Positions 25,236 to 32,559 of a stretch of 64,000 nt of DNA are shown one piece after another. The notes under the pieces were generated by a model. The model was given only the letters and a program-made list of their open reading frames with translations. It was not told where the DNA came from and did no database searches. The DNA is taken from NCBI RefSeq assembly GCF_002834225.1, contig NZ_NNSR01000074.1:1-64000 (forward strand). Reading direction: 5' to 3'. The position numbers were made by a program, and so were the translations under genes. Each line of letters opens with the position of its first letter. Within the stretch, counting starts at the first letter, position 1. Source of the DNA: Ruminococcus bromii (GTDB lineage Bacteria; Bacillota; Clostridia; Oscillospirales; Acutalibacteraceae).

Positions 25236-28200
25236 TTACTTTGTGAATCTCTTTCTTGTGAAATAAACAACACCTGTAGCAGAAATAAGAGCTAAGAGGA
25301 TAACTATTGCCATAGAAGCATTGCCTGTCTGTACTGCATTGCTGCTTGTGCCGTTAGCCGGTGTGTCAGGAGTAGCTGTGTCAGCTGTTGACTGACCATT
25401 TGCTGCAGCCTGTGAACCAGATGTAGCATCAGGTGTAGTAGGAGCTACTGTAGCCGGAGCATCTGTAGCCGGAGCATCTGTAGCCGGAGCATCTGTAGCC
25501 GGTGCATCTGTAGGCTCTGTTGCAGGAGCATCTGTAGGCTCTGTTGTTTCAGGAGCTACTGTTGCAGGCTCTACTGTTGTAGGCTCTGTTGTTTCAGGAG
25601 CTACTGTTGTAGGCTCTGTTGTTTCAGGAGCTACTGTTGTAGGCTCTGTTGTTTCAGGAGCTACTGTTGTAGGCTCTGTTGTTTCAGGAGCTACTGTTGT
25701 AGGCTCTGTTGTTTCAGGAGCTACTGTTGTAGGCTCTGTTGTTTCAGGAGCTACTGTTGTAGGCTCTGTTGTTGTAGGCTCTGTTGTTGCAGGCTCTGTT
25801 GTTGCAGGCTCTGTTGTTGTAGGCTCTGTTGTTACAGGCTCTGTTGTTGCAGGCTCAACATAAGCTTCTACCTTAGCCTCTGAGTTAATGTTATCAAAGA
25901 TATCATTAGCAATGTCGCTGTTAACAACTGCCTCGTACTCTGAGTCTTCATCTGCATGACCTGTATCAGCGTTGAGCTTAGCAAGTGTAAGATCAACAAC
26001 ATTAAGGTTTACTTTTGTTTCACCTGCTGCCTTTACAGTAAATGCAGCCTCAACGAGCTTCTTACCGCCGGCAAAGTCGTAGAGTGAAAGACTTGAAGCG
26101 TTACCTGAATAGTTGTCAGTGTTGACAAGGCCATCATTGATTGCAGGCATTGTAAGTGAGTTGAGTTCAAGTGCATCCTTGTCGAATGAGAGATTCCACT
26201 CAACATCCTCTACCTGAGCGTCCTTAGTATCAAGAACATAGTAAACAGATACCTTGTCGCCAACCTTGTATGTGCCTGTGCCGTTAGCCTGGCAGATGTT
26301 TGAAGAAGCTGTGATTGTAGCTTCGTCAGAAGGAGCCTGAGGTGTAACCTGAATAAATGCCTTTGCACCCTGCTTTGAAGGATAGTCAAAGTTTGTAAGG
26401 TCAAGTGTAAGTGTTACATCTAAGGGTGTACCCTCTTCATAACCAAGAGCTACTGTATCGAGAACCATATTCTCACCGTTGTATGTAAGAGCATAGTTTT
26501 CGCCAACAGGAGCACCGTTCTCTTCTGCCGGAAGACCCCAGCTAGCAGCCCATGAACCGTTTGCAGCAAACTTAAATTCATAGCTGTCTGATGATACTAC
26601 ATTTGTATAAGAAATCTTATAAACTTTATCAGCAATCTTATCCATCTTGTTTGAAGCAGCATCAACACCCCATGCTACACCGTTGAGCCAGCCTTCGTAG
26701 CCGTTACCTACTGCTGTAATATACTCAACTTCGAGATCTGTAACAACCTTAACGTTGTCACCTGTTACATTAATTTCGTTTGTAGCAGGATTGAATGTTA
26801 CTGTTACATCACAAGTATCTGTTACATTGAATGTGAGGTTATCTTTGTATTCTTCGCCGATACCAAACCAAGTCTGATTCCAAACTTTGTTGCCTGTTTC
26901 AGGATCTGTACCTTCTACATTCTTAACTACCTTAATCTGATAGTCTTTGCCTGCAGGAGTTGCAGTGAATGTCTTTGTGTACAAGTCGCCGTCTTTTGTC
27001 ATAACATTCTGAGCACCGCCTACAGGATCACCAATCCACTTAAGACCGGCAAATTCTTCTGAACCGGCTACTACATAAATAGGATCTGCTGCAGGAGCAG
27101 GCTCTGTTGTAGGCTCTGTTGTAGGCTCTGTTGTAGGAGCTACTGTTGTAGGCTCTGTTGCAGGAGCTGTTGTAGCTTCTTCTGTTGTAGGAGCTTCAGT
27201 CGGCTCTTCAGTTGTAGGAGCTACTGTTGTAGCCTCTTCAGTTGTAGGAGCTACTGTTGTAGCCTCTTCAGTTGTAGGAGCTACTGTTGTAGCCTCTTCA
27301 GTTGTCGGAGCAACTGTTGTAACCTCTTCAGTTGTAGGAGCTACTGTTGTTTCTTCTGAAGTAACAGGAGCTGAATCTGTCTTACAAACAGTTACGAACT
27401 TATCATAGTTCTCCTGATTGAGACCAAAGTTTGTAATCTCTACTTCTTCTTCTGTAATTGTGTAGTCTGTGTCAGGATCAACCTTTGAAAGACGAAGTAC
27501 CTGTGCATCGAGATTAACTGTTGTTTCAGTAGCTGAAGGATCAATTACTTCAAACTCAGCTGAAGCAAATACGATTTCCTTTGAAGTTGAGTTATAAAGA
27601 CTGAGGTTTGTACCGGTAGCACCGATCTCGCCCGGAATCTTCTTGTTGAACATGTAGCTGCCCTGGCTGGGATATTCAAAAGAAGTTGACTTATTTGTAT
27701 TATCTGTTGGCTTGAGTACGTTTGAATCATAGTACATAAACCACTGGAAGTCAAGCACATCCTTGTCCTTAGACTGGAATACATAAGTAACCTTGAATGT
27801 CTTCTGGTCAGGGCTAAGAACGATCTTCTTCTCAGGGAAGAGGTTTGAAGTAGCCTTTACTGTAAGACCATTTTCAGCAGCAGCTGTTGTAGCTGCCTCT
27901 GTTGCAGGCTCAGTTGCAGGCTCTGTTTCAGGAGCTGCTGTTGTAGGAGCTACTGTTGTAGGAGCTGCTACTGTTGTAGGCTCTTCTGTTGCAGGCTCTG
28001 TAGGCTTGTCACCTGTTACAATGTCAATCTTGCATCTAGCACCCTGCTTTGTTGCATAGCTGAAGTTTGAAAGGTCAAGTGTAAGAACGATATCATAACC
28101 GTCATCGTAACCTGCTTCATCAGTGTCAATAATCATATCCTGACCGTTGTACGTAAGGTCGAACCACTCGTTGAGCGGAGCACCGCCTGACTCAGGAAGG

Positions 28201-28811
28201 CCCCAGTTGTCTGCCCAAGAACTGTTTGCAGCAAACTTGAACTGATAGTTCTCGTAAACGTCAAGGTTCTCGTAGGTAATCTGATAAACCTTTGAACCCT
28301 CAGATGTTTCTGTTAAGTTGTTAACATCAGCATCTAACTTCCAGTCCTTAGCATGGAGCCATTCACCAAAGCCGTTACCTACAGCTGTAACATGGTCAAT
28401 AACAAGGTCTTTCGGAATATCAACGCCGTCACCTGTTACATTGATTTCCTTTGTTGTTGGGTTGAAAGTTACTGTTACATCACAAGCAGTTTTTACATTG
28501 AATGTGAAGTTCTGTTCGTAGCCGTCACCGATACCAATCCATTCTTCACCGTCGTTTTTAACGACTTTGAACTGATAGCCGTTGCCGACTGCTACGTTGG
28601 TAAATACTTTTTCGTAGTTACCGTCGCCGTTTGCTGTCATTACATTATCTCCGCAAGTTGCTTCAGTCGTAGCCCACTTGTAACCTGTGAGTTCTTCACA
28701 ACCGGATACGAAATATGTATCGCCGGCAGCAGAAACGCTCACTACAGTTACAACGAGTGATGTCACAACAAGCATCATAGACAGTAAAAGGCTAAGTGCT
28801 TTTTTGAACAT
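25236..28811 (-). CDS. Large scaffoldin: 2 X25-like, cohesin, 2 X25-like, cohesin, VQTG anchor
   Basis: 1191 residues. Order: signal peptide; two X25-like starch-binding modules (about 30-255; TYFVSGCEELTGYKWA, WIGIG, FKFAANSSW); Thr/Pro spacer; cohesin 1 (about 313-473; LTVKATSNLFP..FASAEFEVID); a long TTEE/VAPTTEE repeat; a second X25-like pair (about 575-820) closely matching the first; cohesin 2 (about 825-980); a very long VAPETTEPTT repeat; then NAVQTGN, a hydrophobic helix and TRKRFTK. The two halves look like an internal duplication. A wall-attached scaffold holding two dockerin proteins and gripping starch through four modules is the likely role. It resembles the Sca5 type described in R. 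bromii, but I assign no name. It has its own promoter, leader hairpin and terminator. Confidence 0.85.
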   Translation of the reverse strand: MFKKALSLLLSMMLVVTSLVVTVVSVSAAGDTYFVSGCEELTGYKWATTEATCGDNVMTANGDGNYEKVFTNVAVGNGYQFKVVKNDGEEWIGIGDGYEQNFTFNVKTACDVTVTFNPTTKEINVTGDGVDIPKDLVIDHVTAVGNGFGEWLHAKDWKLDADVNNLTETSEGSKVYQITYENLDVYENYQFKFAANSSWADNWGLPESGGAPLNEWFDLTYNGQDMIIDTDEAGYDDGYDIVLTLDLSNFSYATKQGARCKIDIVTGDKPTEPATEEPTTVAAPTTVAPTTAAPETEPATEPATEAATTAAAENGLTVKATSNLFPEKKIVLSPDQKTFKVTYVFQSKDKDVLDFQWFMYYDSNVLKPTDNTNKSTSFEYPSQGSYMFNKKIPGEIGATGTNLSLYNSTSKEIVFASAEFEVIDPSATETTVNLDAQVLRLSKVDPDTDYTITEEEVEITNFGLNQENYDKFVTVCKTDSAPVTSEETTVAPTTEEVTTVAPTTEEATTVAPTTEEATTVAPTTEEATTVAPTTEEPTEAPTTEEATTAPATEPTTVAPTTEPTTEPTTEPAPAADPIYVVAGSEEFAGLKWIGDPVGGAQNVMTKDGDLYTKTFTATPAGKDYQIKVVKNVEGTDPETGNKVWNQTWFGIGEEYKDNLTFNVTDTCDVTVTFNPATNEINVTGDNVKVVTDLEVEYITAVGNGYEGWLNGVAWGVDAASNKMDKIADKVYKISYTNVVSSDSYEFKFAANGSWAASWGLPAEENGAPVGENYALTYNGENMVLDTVALGYEEGTPLDVTLTLDLTNFDYPSKQGAKAFIQVTPQAPSDEATITASSNICQANGTGTYKVGDKVSVYYVLDTKDAQVEDVEWNLSFDKDALELNSLTMPAINDGLVNTDNYSGNASSLSLYDFAGGKKLVEAAFTVKAAGETKVNLNVVDLTLAKLNADTGHADEDSEYEAVVNSDIANDIFDNINSEAKVEAYVEPATTEPVTTEPTTTEPATTEPATTEPTTTEPTTVAPETTEPTTVAPETTEPTTVAPETTEPTTVAPETTEPTTVAPETTEPTTVAPETTEPTTVEPATVAPETTEPTDAPATEPTDAPATDAPATDAPATDAPATVAPTTPDATSGSQAAANGQSTADTATPDTPANGTSSNAVQTGNASMAIVILLALISATGVVYFTRKRFTK
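25456..25500 (-). repeat. 15-bp tandem repeat, three exact copies
   Basis: The unit GGAGCATCTGTAGCC repeats exactly three times and degenerately beyond, encoding an Ala-Thr-Asp-Ala-Pro spacer in the scaffoldin. Confidence 0.85.
25591..25770 (-). repeat. 30-bp tandem repeat, six identical copies
   Basis: Six consecutive 30-mers beginning at 25591, 25621, 25651, 25681, 25711 and 25741 are identical, encoding TTEPTTVAPE units of the pre-anchor spacer. The lack of drift means recent expansion or active homogenisation. Confidence 0.95.
27211..27360 (-). repeat. 30-bp tandem repeat in the central spacer
   Basis: Three exact copies (27211, 27241, 27271) and two diverged copies encode VAPTTEEATT units between cohesin 1 and the second X25-like pair. 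The unit differs from the one at 25591. Confidence 0.9.
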
Positions 28812-28830
28812 TTTCTTTTTCCTCCTTATG

Positions 28831-28856
28831 TGATAATGCTTCTATAAGCATTATCA
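28831..28856 (-). promoter_or_regulatory. Leader hairpin of the scaffoldin mRNA
   Basis: Perfect 10-bp arms TGATAATGCT and AGCATTATCA around a 6-nt loop lie between the -10 box and the ribosome site, at or just after the transcription start. A 5' stabilising stem is likely; an operator is the alternative. Confidence 0.6.
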
Positions 28857-28885
28857 TTATACAACAATCGACCATTAAAAGTCAA
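28856..28885 (-). promoter_or_regulatory. Promoter of the scaffoldin gene
   Basis: Minus-strand TTGACT (28885-28880) and TATAAT (28861-28856) with an 18-nt spacer, 45 nt before the start. Confidence 0.7.
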
Positions 28886-28966
28886 CTGTAAATGACCTTT
28901 AACCGTAGATTATTTTACAAAATATTGTTTTTTGTAGGATTGCACAAATTAAATGATGATAATTTG

Positions 28967-29980
28967 TTATTTGTAACCATTAACATTGTTAGATTGCCAG
29001 TTCCAACTGTCTCTGCACATATCCTCAAGGTTCTTTTCGGCAACCCAACCAAGCACATTTTTGGCTTTTGTTGCGTCGGCAAAGCATTCTGCAATGTCGC
29101 CTGCACGGCGGGGCTTGATTACATAAGGAATTTTGATTGAATTTGCCTTTTCAAAAGCCTTTACAATATCAAGAACGCTGTATCCGACTCCCGTGCCGAG
29201 GTTAAACACCTCTGTTCCCTTATGAACTGCGGAATATTCAATGGCCTTAACATGACCCTTTGCAAGGTCAACAACATGGATATAGTCACGCACACCTGTG
29301 CCGTCATGAGTCGGGTAATCGTCACCAAACACACCAAGACATTTGAGTCTGCCTGCGGCAACCTGAGTTATGTACGGCATAAGGTTGTTCGGGATTCCGT
29401 TAGGGTCTTCACCGATTCTGCCGCTTTCGTGAGCACCAATCGGGTTGAAGTAACGGAGAAGAACAACAGACATATCGGGATTTGCGTTTGCGGCATCCGT
29501 AAGAATCTGTTCCATCATAAACTTTGTCCAGCCGTATGGGTTTGTCGGAGAACCCTTTGGCATTGTTTCAACAAGCGGAACTGTTTCGGGTGTGCCGTAT
29601 ACCGTTGCGCTTGAGCTGAAAATAAAGTTATTTACACCGTGTTTCTTCATTGCTTCAAGCAATGTGAGCGTTGAATCAATATTGTTGCGGTAGTATTCAA
29701 CAGGCTTTTCGCAGCTTTCGCCTACTGCTTTAAGACCTGCAAAGTGAATTACCGCATCAATCTTATTTTCCGAAAAAATCTTTTCAACGGCATCCCTGTC
29801 ACAAACATCGGCTTCATAGAGGGGAATTTTCTTTCCTGTAAGCTCTTCCACTCTTTCAACCGCCACGGGACAGCTGTTTGAAAAATTATCCGCAATTACA
29901 ACATCATGACCTGCATTGATAAGCTCAACACAAGTGTGCGAGCCGATATATCCGGCACCGCCTGCAAGCAAAACATTCAT
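28967..29980 (-). CDS. galE: UDP-glucose 4-epimerase
   Basis: 337 residues. NAD-binding GGAGYIGSHT at the N-terminus, the SSSATVYG segment and the catalytic YxxxK (YGWTK) identify GalE, which interconverts UDP-glucose and UDP-galactose in the cytosol for galactose use and surface polysaccharide. It lies 24 nt after the cyclophilin gene on the same strand. No clear terminator separates it from the scaffoldin promoter. Confidence 0.95.
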   Translation of the reverse strand: MNVLLAGGAGYIGSHTCVELINAGHDVVIADNFSNSCPVAVERVEELTGKKIPLYEADVCDRDAVEKIFSENKIDAVIHFAGLKAVGESCEKPVEYYRNNIDSTLTLLEAMKKHGVNNFIFSSSATVYGTPETVPLVETMPKGSPTNPYGWTKFMMEQILTDAANANPDMSVVLLRYFNPIGAHESGRIGEDPNGIPNNLMPYITQVAAGRLKCLGVFGDDYPTHDGTGVRDYIHVVDLAKGHVKAIEYSAVHKGTEVFNLGTGVGYSVLDIVKAFEKANSIKIPYVIKPRRAGDIAECFADATKAKNVLGWVAEKNLEDMCRDSWNWQSNNVNGYK

Positions 29981-30004
29981 ATCTATTTTCCTTTCGCAAT
30001 TATA

Positions 30005-30523
30005 TCAGCACTTTTTCGGGTCAGGGTAGTCAATGCCGAATGTTTCGGCGGTAACCTTTGCCATAACCTGTGGGTCAAGCGGTTTGTCAGAATAGTCCGT
30101 GTCACATTCTGCAATTTCATTTACAACATCCATACCCTCGATTACCTTGCCGAAAGCGGCATACTGACCGTCAAGGTGAGGAGCGTTTTTGTGCATAATG
30201 AAGAACTGCGAGCCTGCGGAGTCGGGCATCATTGAGCGAGCCATTGAGAGAACGCCCTCTGTGTGTTTGAGGTCGTTTTCAAAACCGTTTGCGGCAAATT
30301 CGCCCTTGATTGAATATCCGGGACCTCCCATGCCCGTGCCTTCGGGACAACCGCCCTGAATCATAAATCCGTAGATTACACGGTGGAATGTGAGACCGTT
30401 ATAGTAACCCTTGTTTACAAGGCTGAGAAAATTATTTACAGTATTCGGAGCAATTTCGGGATAAAGCTCCGCTTTGATTATTTTTCCGTTTTCCATTTCA
30501 AAAGTAACAATAGGATTGCTCAT
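30005..30523 (-). CDS. Cyclophilin-type peptidyl-prolyl isomerase
   Basis: 172 residues. The cyclophilin core is clear: VNNFLSLVNKGYYNGLTFHR, then FMIQGGCPEGTGMGGPGY and a MARS..DSAGSQFFIMH segment with the active-site Arg, Phe and Gln positions kept. No signal peptide, so cytosolic. It accelerates proline isomerisation during folding. Confidence 0.95.
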   Translation of the reverse strand: MSNPIVTFEMENGKIIKAELYPEIAPNTVNNFLSLVNKGYYNGLTFHRVIYGFMIQGGCPEGTGMGGPGYSIKGEFAANGFENDLKHTEGVLSMARSMMPDSAGSQFFIMHKNAPHLDGQYAAFGKVIEGMDVVNEIAECDTDYSDKPLDPQVMAKVTAETFGIDYPDPKKC

Positions 30524-30609
30524 TTTAAATCGTCCTTTCGGTTTATTAACACTATTTTAGTATATTCTTGATAAAATAGCAAGTGTTTTAGTGATTATTT
30601 GCGAATAAA

Positions 30610-31620
30610 TCAGCCTTTTTCAATACTCATTGTGGCAAAAGCATTGAGGTCTGTTCCTGCAATATTTCCGCTGAGAAACTCGTAATATCCCTGTGAACCG
30701 ACCATGGCTGCATTGTCTCCGCAAAGAGATTTTTCGGGCATATACATTTCCCAATCACGCTTTTTACACTCTTCTGCAAGGGTTCTTCTGAGAAGTGAAT
30801 TTGCAGAAACACCGCCTGCGATTACAAGCTTTTTCTGTCCCAGGTCTTCAGCCGCCTTGATAAAGTTTGTAACAAGGCAATCGACAACGGCATAGCGGAA
30901 TGATGCACAGACATCGGCTTTGTTAAGCTCAACACCCTTTTGCGCTGAATTGTGAATGAGGTTGATTACCGCAGTTTTAAGCCCCGAAAAGCTGAAATCA
31001 TAGGGCGCATCGTGAACTGCGGGACGGGGAAGCTTGAACGCAAACGGATTGCCGTTTTCCGCAACTCTGTCCATTTCAATTCCGCCGGGATACGGCATTC
31101 CCATTGTTCTTGCAGCTTTGTCAAAAGCCTCGCCTGCGGCATCATCACGGGTTTTGCCGATAATTTTCATCTTTGTGTAGTCCTCAACCATAACAATGTG
31201 ACTGTGACCGCCCGACACAACAAGGCAGAGGAACGGCGGTTTTAATTCTTTATTTGAAATATAATTTGACGCAATATGCGAACGCAGATGGTGAACAGGC
31301 ACAAGGGGAATTCCTGTTGCGAGTGAAAGTCCCTTTGCAAAATTCACCCCCACAAGTAACGCTCCGATAAGTCCGGGGGCATATGTAACACCGATTGCGT
31401 CAATATCCGAAAGCGTGCAGTCTGCATCTTCAAGAGCCTGTCTTACAACAGGAACAATTGCCTCTGCGTGACGGCGGGATGCGATTTCGGGAACAACACC
31501 GCCGTAAAGCTTGTGTTCCTCAACCTGAGATGCAACCACCGAGGAGATTATGTTTCTGCCGTCCTCAACAACCGCTGCCGCAGTTTCGTCACAGGACGAT
31601 TCTATTGCGAGTATCTTCAT
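30610..31620 (-). CDS. tsaD: tRNA N6-adenosine threonylcarbamoyltransferase
   Basis: 336 residues from the ATG at 31620 (GAAAGGA upstream). The Kae1/TsaD fold is marked by ESSCDETAAAVV at the N-terminus, the metal ligands HHLRSH near residue 110 and VVSGGHSH. With TsaB/E/C it makes the t6A37 modification of ANN-decoding tRNAs. rimI and a phosphatase gene lie just upstream; tsaB and tsaE, often neighbours, are not here. Confidence 0.96.
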   Translation of the reverse strand: MKILAIESSCDETAAAVVEDGRNIISSVVASQVEEHKLYGGVVPEIASRRHAEAIVPVVRQALEDADCTLSDIDAIGVTYAPGLIGALLVGVNFAKGLSLATGIPLVPVHHLRSHIASNYISNKELKPPFLCLVVSGGHSHIVMVEDYTKMKIIGKTRDDAAGEAFDKAARTMGMPYPGGIEMDRVAENGNPFAFKLPRPAVHDAPYDFSFSGLKTAVINLIHNSAQKGVELNKADVCASFRYAVVDCLVTNFIKAAEDLGQKKLVIAGGVSANSLLRRTLAEECKKRDWEMYMPEKSLCGDNAAMVGSQGYYEFLSGNIAGTDLNAFATMSIEKG

Positions 31621-31697
31621 AATTTTCCTTTCACTACGAAACATTTATGATGAAGTTCCGTAATATCATTAATATAATGTTTTATTACATATATATG

Positions 31698-32132
31698 TCA
31701 AAAAAAGCGTGTCATTAAAACAGCGTTTTCAGCAGGAGAAGAGTAGTAGTTTTTCCTCTCTCCCACCTTGATGAATCCGAATTTTTCATAGAGAGAACGG
31801 GCATTTTTGTTGCTTTCACGAACCTCAAGAGTGAGAAAGCAGAGGTTATTTTTCTTGGCATAGGTCACAAGCGTTTCAACAAGCGCCGAACCTATTCCCC
31901 GATTTCTGTGTGTGCCGTCAACGGCAACATTGAAAATGTAACCCTCGTCAACAACAACGCTCATTCCTATATATCCGACAACGGCATTATCTTCCGTTGC
32001 GGTAAAAAACAGCGAGGTTTCGTTGTTCAGTTCTTCCTCAAGGCTGTTAACCGACCACGGATGTGAAAAGCACCGCTGTTCAAGCTGTGCAACCGCCTCA
32101 AGCTGATTTTCGGCCATTCTGTCAATTTTCAT
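31698..32132 (-). CDS. rimI: Ribosomal protein S18-alanine N-acetyltransferase
   Basis: 144 residues, GNAT fold. Motif A is NVAVDGTHRNRGIGSALVE, with the acetyl-CoA loop RGIGSAL, and LEVRESNKNARSLYEKFGF is the RimI hallmark. Gene order with tsaD supports the assignment. It overlaps the phosphatase gene by 11 nt. Confidence 0.92.
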   Translation of the reverse strand: MKIDRMAENQLEAVAQLEQRCFSHPWSVNSLEEELNNETSLFFTATEDNAVVGYIGMSVVVDEGYIFNVAVDGTHRNRGIGSALVETLVTYAKKNNLCFLTLEVRESNKNARSLYEKFGFIKVGERKNYYSSPAENAVLMTRFF

Positions 32133-32559
32133 ACGCTTTTAATATTTCCTTTACAGAATTAACAATTTCATCACGGCAATGTCTGTACACCTCAATGTCG
32201 CCGCCGTAGGGATCGCTTATACCGAGCACGGCGATTTTTTCGGGCTGTACAAGAAAAAACTGCATCAACATTTTTGCGTGACTTTGCGACATACAGTAAA
32301 ATTTTTCGTATTTTTCAATGCCGGCATCAGCTACGGCTGTTGAAACTTTGCCCGAAAGGTCAATTCCGATTTCCTTACAGGCAATCACGGAATTTTCCGA
32401 CACGGGAAGTCCCGTTGAGGTCGCAATGCCAAAGCTTTCCGCCCTGACGCAAACGCCGTTTTTCTCTGCCATATCATTAAAAATTGCCTCTGCCATAGGA
32501 CTGCGACAGGTGTTGCCCGTGCAGACAAAGGCAATTGTTCTGTTATCCTTTTGCATCAT
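32122..32559 (-). CDS. Low-molecular-weight protein-tyrosine phosphatase
   Basis: 145 residues from the ATG at 32559, which has GGAAGGA 6 nt upstream; a start 8 codons earlier is possible. The P-loop VCTGNTCRS (C13-x5-R19) is at the N-terminus, and the DPYGGD general-acid motif is near the C-terminus. Alternatives in this fold are arsenate reductase or a YwlE-type arginine phosphatase. It overlaps the polA end by 17 nt and rimI by 11 nt. Confidence 0.9.
   Translation of the reverse strand: MMQKDNRTIAFVCTGNTCRSPMAEAIFNDMAEKNGVCVRAESFGIATSTGLPVSENSVIACKEIGIDLSGKVSTAVADAGIEKYEKFYCMSQSHAKMLMQFFLVQPEKIAVLGISDPYGGDIEVYRHCRDEIVNSVKEILKAYEN

Noticed and set aside
25456..27360. Regular direct repeats that could suggest a CRISPR array
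   Set aside because: Units are contiguous without unique spacers, in frame, and encode Thr/Pro/Glu linkers of the scaffoldin.
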